DNA of 6,480 nucleotides. Origin: Chloroflexota bacterium. GTDB taxonomy: Bacteria > Chloroflexota > Dehalococcoidia > SM23-28-2 > RBG-16-64-32. Positions within the stretch are counted from its first letter, which is position 1. Each line of letters opens with the position of its first letter. The stretch is taken from the NCBI GenBank assembly GCA_022563285.1, contig JADFNQ010000080.1:1-6480 (forward strand), read 5' to 3'. The notes under the pieces are model-generated. The model was not told the DNA's origin. It worked only from the letters and a program-made list of their open reading frames with translations, and did no database searches. Shown here one piece after another: positions 1-5,218 of this stretch. Position numbers and translations under genes: made by a program.

Positions 1-431
1 GTGACGACGACGGAGCGGCTGCCCACTTTGTCGTTCACTACCTCGTGTGAGGTCAGGATGCGGAGAGGATAGGCCCGCGCCTCCCCCTCCAGCTCCAGCA
101 GAACAACCGGCTCCCTGTCCACCAGCCACTGAGCGGCCTCCTCCACAGTATCGAACTGGGGGTTATCTATCGGCGGTATTATGTCACGTGGGTCCTGCCG
201 CTGGATGCCTATGACCAGCTCAGAGAGTGAGATCGTCCGCTTAGACCAGTCCGTGTTCCAGTCTGTGGCCACCGAGGGGATTCGCTCTTCCACGTCCGGG
301 TTTCCGCTAGAATCGGGTCCGGGTTCGGTGTCCGCGTCGCCGTCTCCACCCCCGCCACTGCCCCCCACGCAGGCCACGGCGATCAACGCCGTAGCCACCG
401 GGGCCAGAGACAGTCGCGCCCATAGGCTCAC
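1..431 (-). CDS. DUF3179 domain lipoprotein, N-terminal part (runs off left edge)
   Basis: The minus-strand frame is open from a GTG at 431 to the window edge, about 143 codons. The first ~21 residues look like a lipoprotein signal: MSLWARLSL, a hydrophobic core, then AVAC at Cys21. This is a slightly degenerate lipobox because -3 is Ala, not Leu. A Gly/Asp/Pro-rich linker follows (about residues 22-48). Then come segments typical of DUF3179 proteins: DIIPPIDNPQFDTVEEAAQWL, EPVVLLELEGEARAYPLRIL and SHEVVNDKVGSRSVVVT. In the family the next motif is a YCPLC-like cysteine motif, which would lie beyond the left edge. The biochemical role of DUF3179 is not established; the lipid-anchored extracytoplasmic location is inferred from the signal. 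Start choice: GTG431 gives a normal-length signal with only a weak GGCGG upstream. An in-frame ATG at 495-497 with a better AGGA upstream would add 22 residues. Confidence 0.82.
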   Translation of the reverse strand, partial: MSLWARLSLAPVATALIAVACVGGSGGGGDGDADTEPGPDSSGNPDVEERIPSVATDWNTDWSKRTISLSELVIGIQRQDPRDIIPPIDNPQFDTVEEAAQWLVDREPVVLLELEGEARAYPLRILTSHEVVNDKVGSRSVVV

Positions 432-642
432 ACTTATGCCGCCGTTATCGCTTCCATAACGTAGAATCGGCCGCGGGAGGGAGGCCTTCAGCCACATCGC
501 CCGTCCTAGGTTCATGCCTCCCCACCCGCGACCTCAGAGGGGGGGCCACGGTTTCCGTGTTCCCGAAGATAGATACGCAATACGCACCTGGATAGTTCTC
601 CGCCCACACACCGCAATCGCCGCACGCCACCGCGTCATATTC

Positions 643-672
643 TTTACATGATGATGAGCGTCCACCTATAAT
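643..672 (+). promoter_or_regulatory. Sigma-A type promoter for citrate synthase
   Basis: TTTACA (643-648) and TATAAT (667-672) are separated by 18 bp: 5/6 and 6/6 matches to the housekeeping consensus. Transcription would start near 679, giving a 5' leader of about 110 nt before the GTG at 790. The assignment rests on motif and spacing only. Confidence 0.72.
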
Positions 673-702
673 GGCCTAGGTATAGTCTACAACTATAATG
701 GC
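666..702 (+). repeat. Ten-bp direct repeat CTATAATGGC containing two -10 boxes
   Basis: CTATAATGGC occurs exactly at 666-675 and again at 693-702, 27 bp apart. The first copy carries the -10 box of the promoter at 643-672. The second (TATAAT at 694-699) has no recognisable -35 element and no TG extension. Between them TATAG (681-685) and CTATA (693-697) form a short inverted repeat. The second copy could be a weak or factor-dependent second start, or part of a repressor site overlapping the transcription start; the sequence does not decide. Confidence 0.5.
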
Positions 703-722
703 TACAGGAATCACGAATGACA

Positions 723-755
723 GCCCGTCTGAGCCGATCACCGGCCCGACGGGCC
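723..755 (+). promoter_or_regulatory. Two mutually exclusive hairpins in the citrate synthase leader
   Basis: GCCCGTC (723-729) pairs perfectly with GACGGGC (748-754) across an 18-nt loop. GGCCC (743-747) can instead pair with GGGCC (751-755) around a 3-nt loop. The two structures use the same bases, so only one can form at a time. No U-tract follows, so neither is a classic intrinsic terminator. They lie 22 nt upstream of the Shine-Dalgarno sequence. A regulatory role is inference. Confidence 0.35.
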
Positions 756-776
756 ACTTCATTTATCGCTATCGAC

Positions 777-782
777 GAGGAG
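777..782 (+). promoter_or_regulatory. Ribosome binding site of citrate synthase
   Basis: GAGGAG at 777-782 sits 7 nt before the GTG at 790 and fixes this non-ATG codon as the start. The citrate synthase frame has no other upstream start before the in-frame TGA at 730-732. Confidence 0.8.
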
Positions 783-789
783 TTGCGCC

Positions 790-1938
790 GTGACCGAAAG
801 TACCGCCACCCATCAGCCCATCGCGCGCGGTCTCAGGAACGTTATCATCGACAAGACCGCCCTCTGCCTCATCGACGGCCAGGCGGGGAGGCTTCTGTAT
901 CGCGGCTACGACATTCACGACCTGGCTGAGCAATCCACCTTTGAGGAGGTCACCTATCTCCTCTGGCACGGTCACCTGCCCAGCCCCTCCCAGCTGGAGC
1001 AGTTCAACGCCGCCCTGGTCGCCGCCCGAGGCCTCCCGGACAGCGCTATTGAGGTCATCCGCCAGGTCAGGACAGCCCATCCCATGGACGCCCTGCGGAC
1101 CGCCGTTAGCGCCCTGGCCGCCTCCGATCCCGACGTCAACGACATGTCCACTGAAGCGAACCTGCGCAAGGGCATCCGCCTCACCGCCCAGACGCCGACT
1201 ATCGTCGCCGCCCACCATCGCATCCGCATAGGGGAAGAGCCCGTCGCCCCGGATCCCGATCTCTCCCTGGCTGCCAACTTCCTCTACACGTTGCACGGCC
1301 AGCGGCCCGACCCCGAAGCGGCCCGCGCCATAGACGTCGACCTCATCCTTCACGCCGAGCACGGCTCCAACGCCTCCTCCTTCGCCGCCCGCGTAACGGC
1401 CTCTACCCTCGCCGATCTCCACGCGGCCGTCGTCTCCGCCATCGGCGCCCTCAAGGGGCCCCGCCACGGCGGCGCCGCCGAGGCCGTCATGAAGCTGGCT
1501 CAGGAGATCGGCGAGCCGGAACGCGCCAAAGCGTTCATCGCCCAAAAACGTGAGCAGGGCGACAAGATCATGGGCTTCGGTCACCGCGTCTACCGCGTTG
1601 AGGACCCGCGGGCACGCCATATGCGGGACCGCGCCCGTGAGCTGGGGGAGAAGCTGGGCCAGCCCAAGTGGTTCCGCATCCTCACCGCCATCCAGGAAGC
1701 GATGTCCCCCCTGGCGGAGCGCGGCGTCAGCGTCAACGTGGACTTCTACGCCGGCGCCGTCTACTACCTGCTGGGGATCCCGGAGGACGTCTTCGTGCCG
1801 ATGTTCGCCATCGGCCGCATGCCGGGCTGGATCGGCCAGGTGCTGGAACAGTGGGAGGACAATACCCTCATCCGGCCGCTGCTTGACTATGCGGGCCCGG
1901 ACAACCTTGAGTACGTGCCGCTGGAGCGGCGGGTCTAA
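790..1938 (+). CDS. gltA: Citrate synthase
   Basis: This 382-residue protein condenses oxaloacetate and acetyl-CoA to citrate in the cytoplasm, the entry step of the TCA cycle. Its length fits the short dimeric citrate synthases (about 370-390 residues) of Gram-positive and archaeal type, without the N-terminal extension of the E. coli enzyme. The catalytic residues are visible: His226 in GPRHGG, His265 in GFGHRVYR and Asp318 in VNVDFYAG. The conserved HAEHGSN segment is at 188-194 and PMFAIGRMPGWIGQ at 337-350. N-terminal LCLIDGQAGRLLYRGYDI (25-42) is also typical of the family. It starts at GTG with a strong GAGGAG and has its own promoter. It is monocistronic: its TAA lies 3 bp from the convergent greA stop. 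A 2-methylcitrate synthase cannot be excluded from sequence alone, but no prp genes are nearby. Confidence 0.95.
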   Translation: MTESTATHQPIARGLRNVIIDKTALCLIDGQAGRLLYRGYDIHDLAEQSTFEEVTYLLWHGHLPSPSQLEQFNAALVAARGLPDSAIEVIRQVRTAHPMDALRTAVSALAASDPDVNDMSTEANLRKGIRLTAQTPTIVAAHHRIRIGEEPVAPDPDLSLAANFLYTLHGQRPDPEAARAIDVDLILHAEHGSNASSFAARVTASTLADLHAAVVSAIGALKGPRHGGAAEAVMKLAQEIGEPERAKAFIAQKREQGDKIMGFGHRVYRVEDPRARHMRDRARELGEKLGQPKWFRILTAIQEAMSPLAERGVSVNVDFYAGAVYYLLGIPEDVFVPMFAIGRMPGWIGQVLEQWEDNTLIRPLLDYAGPDNLEYVPLERRV

Positions 1939-1941
1939 CCC

Positions 1942-2730
1942 CTAGCCCTCTATCTTCTCGACCCTCAGCTTCAGCTCGCCCGCGGGGACGGAGACGCTCA
2001 CTTCCTCGCCCTTGCACCGCTCCAGCAGCGCCCGGCCGATGGGGGACGCGTTGGAGATCTTCCCCTCGGCGGCGATCCCTTCGTTCGCCCCCACGATCGT
2101 GTAGCGCAGCAGCGCGCCGGAGCTCAGGTTCGTCACCTCAACCGTGCTCCCCATCCGCACCCGTGAGCCACCACCCTCCCCCGGCTCCACTATTACCGCC
2201 TGCTTCAGGGTCTCCTCTATCTCCCTGATGCGCGACTCCAGGTGGCCCTGCTTCTCTTTTGCCGCGTCCAGCGGGGCGTTCTCACGAAAGTCCTTGTCCA
2301 GCATCGCCCGCCGGATCTCCTCGCGCACCTGGGGCCGCTGCCCCTTTAGCGCCCCAAGCTCGTCCTTCAGCGCCTCGTATCCCTCCGCCGTGACCTCCAC
2401 CACGCGGCGCTGTTCAGGCCCCACCACGGCGGCCTTGGCGCTCTTCTTCAGCCGCAGGTGAGGCGCCAGGCTGTCCGGCGCCATCCCTTCCTTCTTTAGA
2501 TATGCCAGGAATGCCTTGACCTGGTCTGCCCGCCGCTTAGCCTCCGCCGTCGCCGCGCCCAGCTCCTCGCCGTACAGCGAAACATCGTGGCCGCGCAGCT
2601 CGCCGGTGCTCCGGTTCGCACCATACCAGCGGACGAACCGGTTGACCTCCGCACGGGCCGAGGCGCGAGCGTTCTCACTTAGCGACGCCACATACCGCGT
2701 GGCTGCCTCCAGAAGCGAAACCGTAGACAT
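1942..2730 (-). CDS. greA: GreA-family transcription elongation factor with N-terminal SAM-like (integrase core-binding-like) domain
   Basis: This 262-residue protein is about 100 residues longer than ordinary GreA (~158). Residues ~108-262 are a complete GreA. They comprise an N-terminal coiled coil (about 112-178) and a C-terminal FKBP-like domain (about 190-262) with the GSTVEVTNL start and the NASPIGRAL hallmark. The coiled-coil tip reads DKDFRENAPL; Asp147 and Glu150 match the acidic pair that GreA inserts into the RNA polymerase secondary channel to stimulate cleavage of backtracked transcripts, so the factor should be active. Residues ~5-96 resemble the N-terminal SAM-like core-binding domain of XerC/D-type tyrosine recombinases: LLEAATRYVASL, an RFVRWYG helix, and VKAFLAYLKKEGMAPDSLAPHL. 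No recombinase catalytic domain is present. There is no Shine-Dalgarno sequence, and the promoter ends 13 nt before the ATG. The gene is convergent with citrate synthase. GreA identity is secure; the N-terminal domain assignment is by sequence resemblance only. Confidence 0.9.
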   Translation of the reverse strand: MSTVSLLEAATRYVASLSENARASARAEVNRFVRWYGANRSTGELRGHDVSLYGEELGAATAEAKRRADQVKAFLAYLKKEGMAPDSLAPHLRLKKSAKAAVVGPEQRRVVEVTAEGYEALKDELGALKGQRPQVREEIRRAMLDKDFRENAPLDAAKEKQGHLESRIREIEETLKQAVIVEPGEGGGSRVRMGSTVEVTNLSSGALLRYTIVGANEGIAAEGKISNASPIGRALLERCKGEEVSVSVPAGELKLRVEKIEG

Positions 2731-2743
2731 GGGGTGAGACTTG

Positions 2744-2773
2744 ATTCTAGGGCCGTGCCCTGGGGACTGTCAA
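2744..2773 (-). promoter_or_regulatory. Near-consensus sigma-A promoter of greA
   Basis: On the minus strand TTGACA (2773-2768) and TAGAAT (2749-2744) are 18 bp apart: 6/6 and 5/6 consensus matches. The -10 box ends 13 nt before the ATG (2730), so transcription would begin about 5-7 nt before the start codon. No Shine-Dalgarno-like sequence lies in those 13 nt. This promoter separates greA from the sigma operon upstream on the same strand. Confidence 0.78.
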
Positions 2774-2843
2774 ATACATCCAGTCCAGGGAGCCAGCCGG
2801 GGCAGGAGCGGGCCGCGGAACCTGCGGCGCAGCCATGCAGCCT

Positions 2844-3734
2844 CTACTGCGCGGGCGTGGGCGTCGGCGGCGGCGTAGAAGTCGGCCCCTCGTCCGGCGT
2901 GGCGGTTGGCTCCAGTGTAGTGGAGGCTGTCGGGGAAGGGGAGGGCGTCGGTTCAGGCGATGGAGTCGCCTCGGGTGCCGGCGTTGGCCTGACCCCAAGC
3001 TCGTGCAGCACCTCCTCAGCCGCCGCGAGGCTCGCCTCTACGGCCCGCGCCTGCACCCCGGAGGATTGCGCCTGTAGCTCCTGAAGCAGCTCGTACTGCC
3101 TGCTGGCTACAGAAAGCGCGGCCACCTGCTCGATGAGCCCTATCTCCGCAGGCCCGTCCAGCTCCGCTGCCAACTCGTTATTCGCCTCCTCCAGATCTTC
3201 CAGAACCACAACCTCCACCGGCCCCCCTTGCCGGACGGCGTCCTCCAGCACCGCCACTCTCTCCTGCACTCTCTCCAGGGGTGTCTGATCCGAGGTAGCG
3301 GCAGCAGTACTCACCAGCGTCGCGCTGTAAGGCTTGACGCTTACCGAATCGCTCGCCCGACCGCTCAGCCTCTGCCCGTCCTCTGCCAAGATGGTGGCGC
3401 TCATAATCGCCAGCGCCCCCAGGACGGCCACCGCGGCGAGGCCTGTCGGGGCCCAGCGCCACCAGGGTGCTTCCTTCGCCCATGGTGACAGCATCTGTCG
3501 CAGGCGGCGCCTCGCCCGGGCGGACTCCAGGAAGCGTTGCAGCCCGCGTTCTTTGACGTAGTGGGGCGGAGCTTCGTCCAGGCCGGCCGCTATCTCCTCG
3601 GCGGTCCTGAGTAGCGGCTCTAGGCGGCCCCGCCAGGCGGGGTAGAGGAAGAGGCTCTCCTCAATGCTCCTTCGGCCTTCCAGCAGCGCCGAAAGGCACT
3701 CTTCAAAGATCTCCTCAAACTCGCCTCTTCCCAT
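2844..3734 (-). CDS. Single-pass membrane protein with DUF5667-like region, probable anti-sigma factor
   Basis: The 296-residue product has four visible parts. Residues 1-85 are cytoplasmic and charged (FEEIFEECLSALLEG, SIEESLFLYPAWRGRLEPLL), a pattern common to Chloroflexota proteins paired with ECF sigma factors. A transmembrane helix spans about 95-117. Residues ~150-245 are an extracytoplasmic helical, Glu/Leu/Ala-rich, probably coiled-coil segment resembling DUF5667. Residues 249-296 are a Pro/Thr/Ser-rich tail ending TPTPAQ. It overlaps the upstream sigma gene by 20 nt, with an AGAGG-like site before its ATG, indicating co-transcription and probable translational coupling. Family knowledge and context suggest that the cytoplasmic part holds the sigma factor at the membrane until an envelope signal arrives. 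No zinc-binding His/Cys anti-sigma motif is visible. Topology is clear; the anti-sigma role is inferred. Confidence 0.78.
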   Translation of the reverse strand: MGRGEFEEIFEECLSALLEGRRSIEESLFLYPAWRGRLEPLLRTAEEIAAGLDEAPPHYVKERGLQRFLESARARRRLRQMLSPWAKEAPWWRWAPTGLAAVAVLGALAIMSATILAEDGQRLSGRASDSVSVKPYSATLVSTAAATSDQTPLERVQERVAVLEDAVRQGGPVEVVVLEDLEEANNELAAELDGPAEIGLIEQVAALSVASRQYELLQELQAQSSGVQARAVEASLAAAEEVLHELGVRPTPAPEATPSPEPTPSPSPTASTTLEPTATPDEGPTSTPPPTPTPAQ

Positions 3735-4296
3735 AAACCGCTGGCCTCTGTACGAATATCTCCCTTAGCTTCGCAATCGCCTTGTGCTGTATTACCTTTA
3801 CGTTGCCCTCTCCCTTGCCCATCGCCCGCGCCGTCTCCGCCACCGTCAACCCGGCCGCGAACCGCAGGCCGATCACCCGCCGCTGCGCTTCCGGGAGTGT
3901 CTCCGCCGCCTTCATGATCTCGTTGATGGCCAGGCGGTTCTCCACCATCTCCTCCGGCCCCTGCGAATCCACCGGCAGCGCTTCTATAAGCGGCGAGGAG
4001 CGTCCCCGCGCTCCCTCCTTGCGTCGCTGGCTGATCACCGCGTTGTGCGCGATGCGGAAGAGCCAGGCGGAGAACGGGGCCTCCCGCCACTGGAACCGCT
4101 CGATCGCGTCCAGCACCCGCAGGAACACCTCCTCCGTAAGGTCCTCCGCGTCATATGGGTTGCCCATGCGGGCAAGGATGTAACGGTACACTCGGGGGTA
4201 ATAGAGTCTATACAGCTCGGTCAGAGCCGCTTCGTCGCCCGTCTTGGCGGCATCGACGACTGCGCGCTCTCCGTCAACGTCGGCGCTAGGGCTCAC
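3715..4296 (-). CDS. ECF-type RNA polymerase sigma-70 factor
   Basis: The 193-residue protein has the two-domain ECF layout. Region 2 is at about 22-93, with LYRLYYPRVYRYILAR, the DAEDLTEEVFLRVLDAI core-binding helix and FSAWLFRIAHNAVISQRRK for -10 recognition and melting. A linker (about 94-125) follows, then region 4 at about 128-182, with LPEAQRRVIGLRF and the helix-turn-helix TVAETARAMGKGEGNVKVIQHKAIAKLRE for -35 binding. It would direct RNA polymerase to a small regulon. The start is a GTG at 4296 with GGGAGGG 7 nt upstream. Its TGA lies inside the next gene, the DUF5667-like membrane protein and likely partner. ECF factors often autoregulate, but no ECF-type promoter could be identified confidently upstream. 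Regulon and ECF subgroup cannot be assigned from sequence alone. Confidence 0.93.
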   Translation of the reverse strand: MSPSADVDGERAVVDAAKTGDEAALTELYRLYYPRVYRYILARMGNPYDAEDLTEEVFLRVLDAIERFQWREAPFSAWLFRIAHNAVISQRRKEGARGRSSPLIEALPVDSQGPEEMVENRLAINEIMKAAETLPEAQRRVIGLRFAAGLTVAETARAMGKGEGNVKVIQHKAIAKLREIFVQRPAVYGKRRV

Positions 4297-4303
4297 GGGA
4301 CAA

Positions 4304-4310
4304 CCCTCCC
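4304..4310 (-). promoter_or_regulatory. Ribosome binding site of the ECF sigma gene
   Basis: The minus strand reads GGGAGGG at 4310-4304, 7 nt before the GTG at 4296. This supports the GTG start. It is the strongest Shine-Dalgarno sequence in the window. Confidence 0.75.
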
Positions 4311-4349
4311 ACTAGCCCCCTGCTAACGGCTGTACGGTGGTTGCCCCCG

Positions 4350-4355
4350 TATAAT
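4350..4355. promoter_or_regulatory. Near-palindromic -10-like box in the sigma/sortase divergent region
   Basis: GTATAATAC (4349-4357) reads TATAAT on the plus strand and TATTAT on the minus strand, so it could serve either gene. It lies 54 nt upstream of the sigma factor start. Neither direction has a good -35 at 16-19 bp; on the minus strand a TTGACG lies only 11 bp upstream of TATTAT. This is a weak call. Confidence 0.35.
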
Positions 4356-4445
4356 ACCCTATTTCCCCGTCAATGGGTAGAACGCCACCCTATGAGAAAA
4401 AGTTACCATCACTAGATATGCCCCCACCGCCACCCGGTCCTATCG

Positions 4446-4451
4446 TATAAT
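4446..4451 (+). promoter_or_regulatory. -10 box upstream of the sortase gene
   Basis: A perfect TATAAT lies 47 nt before the sortase ATG (4499), giving a predicted leader of about 40 nt. There is no recognisable -35 box at normal spacing and no TG extension. It may be an activator-dependent promoter or a chance match. Confidence 0.45.
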
Positions 4452-4498
4452 GTAGCAGCGGCGGCCGCCCTCATCAGCAAACCGCCGTCTACGATCTG

Positions 4499-5218
4499 AT
4501 GCGCAATCGTCTTACCGGAATCGATAAACGTCTAGCCATCACCGGCCTGGCACTCCTGGCCTCCAGCCTGCTCCTGGTCACCGGCCTGGTCAGCATCTTC
4601 GCCACCCTGAGCGATGACAACGTCGACCTGCCCAGCGAGGGTAGCCTGGAGGAGATCCTCGAAGAGCATGAACCGGCTCCCGCCGCCGCTCCCGTGGAGA
4701 TCGACGAGCCGGACGCCGTGGCGCCCATCCGCATCGGCATCCCCCGCATCGGGGTGGACGCCTCCATCGTAGTGATGGGGCTGGATGCCGAGTACTACCC
4801 CGAGGTGCCCAACTCCGGCGCTGAGGTAGCCTGGTACACCTTCAGCGCCCCTCCCGGCCGCGGTAGCAACGCCGTGCTCTCCGGCCACGTCGACTGGTAC
4901 TACTGGGGCATGCCCGTCGAGGGCGTCTTCTACCATCTCCGCGAACTCCAGATCGGCGATGAGATAACGCTCGATCTGGAGGATGGCAGCCGGCTCCGCT
5001 ACAGAGTGACCGGCAACGTAGCGACCGCCTACGATGATCCCAACGTCGTCGATGTGATGGACCCCACGTCCAAGGACGTAGTCACCCTGATCACCTGTGG
5101 CGGAACCTGGCAACGCGACTACAGCAACCCCAACGGTGGTAACTACAGCCACCGGGTCATCGTACGGGCGGAGAGGGTGTTGAACCTGGCCTCCGGCCAG
5201 CCTGTGGGCGGGAACTAG
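4499..5218 (+). CDS. Membrane-anchored sortase (class F-like)
   Basis: The 239-residue protein is a sortase-family cysteine transpeptidase that would attach secreted proteins to the cell surface. Residues 1-11 are cytoplasmic and basic, 12-36 form a transmembrane signal anchor, and 40-75 are a Glu/Pro/Ala-rich linker. The sortase domain starts at IRIGIPRIGVDASI (77-90). The catalytic triad is visible: His130 in LSGHVDW, Cys200 in TLITCGG, and Arg219 in SHRVIVRAERV. The TCGG context after Cys200 and the short C-terminus resemble class F sortases; subclass is tentative. No Shine-Dalgarno sequence precedes the ATG, and a -10 box lies 47 nt upstream. It is divergent from the sigma operon, and its TAG overlaps the stop of the convergent CAP gene. 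No LPXTG-like substrate is visible in the window. Confidence 0.93.
   Translation: MRNRLTGIDKRLAITGLALLASSLLLVTGLVSIFATLSDDNVDLPSEGSLEEILEEHEPAPAAAPVEIDEPDAVAPIRIGIPRIGVDASIVVMGLDAEYYPEVPNSGAEVAWYTFSAPPGRGSNAVLSGHVDWYYWGMPVEGVFYHLRELQIGDEITLDLEDGSRLRYRVTGNVATAYDDPNVVDVMDPTSKDVVTLITCGGTWQRDYSNPNGGNYSHRVIVRAERVLNLASGQPVGGN
5186..5200. terminator. Strong short hairpin at the sortase/CAP convergent junction
   Basis: CTGGCC (5186-5191) and GGCCAG (5195-5200) form a perfect 6-bp stem around a 3-nt loop. It sits within the last codons of the sortase gene and 15 nt beyond the CAP stop on the minus strand. Neither side has a clear U-tract, so intrinsic termination is doubtful; it could instead block exonucleases at the 3' end. 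Confidence 0.25.

Larger units (their letters stand above)
432..789. other. Divergent intergenic region between the DUF3179 gene and citrate synthase
   Basis: This 358-base stretch holds no convincing gene. Its right half (643-789) carries the citrate synthase promoter, a repeated -10 box, two competing hairpins and the ribosome binding site, listed separately. Its left half (432-640) is GC-rich and contains a small perfect hairpin at 547-559 (CACGG, loop TTT, CCGTG) and an alternative DUF3179 start at 497. A 61-codon GTG-initiated minus-strand frame (445-630) exists but lacks family features. No clear minus-strand promoter for the DUF3179 gene could be picked. Confidence 0.6.

Noticed and set aside
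445..630. Small 61-codon minus-strand gene starting with a Cys-Gly-Asp-Cys motif
   Set aside because: GTG start with no convincing Shine-Dalgarno, no recognisable domain, and composition unlike a folded protein; it lies in the leader of the DUF3179 gene.
769..1620. Long minus-strand open frame (283 codons) antisense to citrate synthase
   Set aside because: It lies opposite a gene with complete catalytic motifs, is Gly/Val/Asp-rich as expected from the complement of GC-rich codons, and shows no domain.
1918..1929. Hairpin CCGC-TGGA-GCGG at the end of citrate synthase as a terminator
   Set aside because: The stem is only 4 bp and no T-tract follows on either strand.
1942..2730. Tyrosine recombinase or mobile element remnant
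   Set aside because: Only a SAM-like N-terminal resemblance is present; the catalytic Arg-His-Arg-Tyr domain is absent and the frame continues intact into GreA, so it is a domain fusion and not a broken integrase.
2734..3084. Gly/Val/Ser-rich plus-strand frame of 116 codons
   Set aside because: It is complementary to the Pro/Thr/Ser-rich tail of the DUF5667-like protein and overlaps the greA promoter.
3784..4326. 180-codon plus-strand frame antisense to the ECF sigma gene
   Set aside because: His/Arg/Leu-rich shadow with no family features; the sigma factor on the other strand is unmistakable.
4532..5152. 206-codon minus-strand frame antisense to the sortase
   Set aside because: Composition is a mirror of the sortase codons; the sortase itself has an intact catalytic triad on the plus strand.
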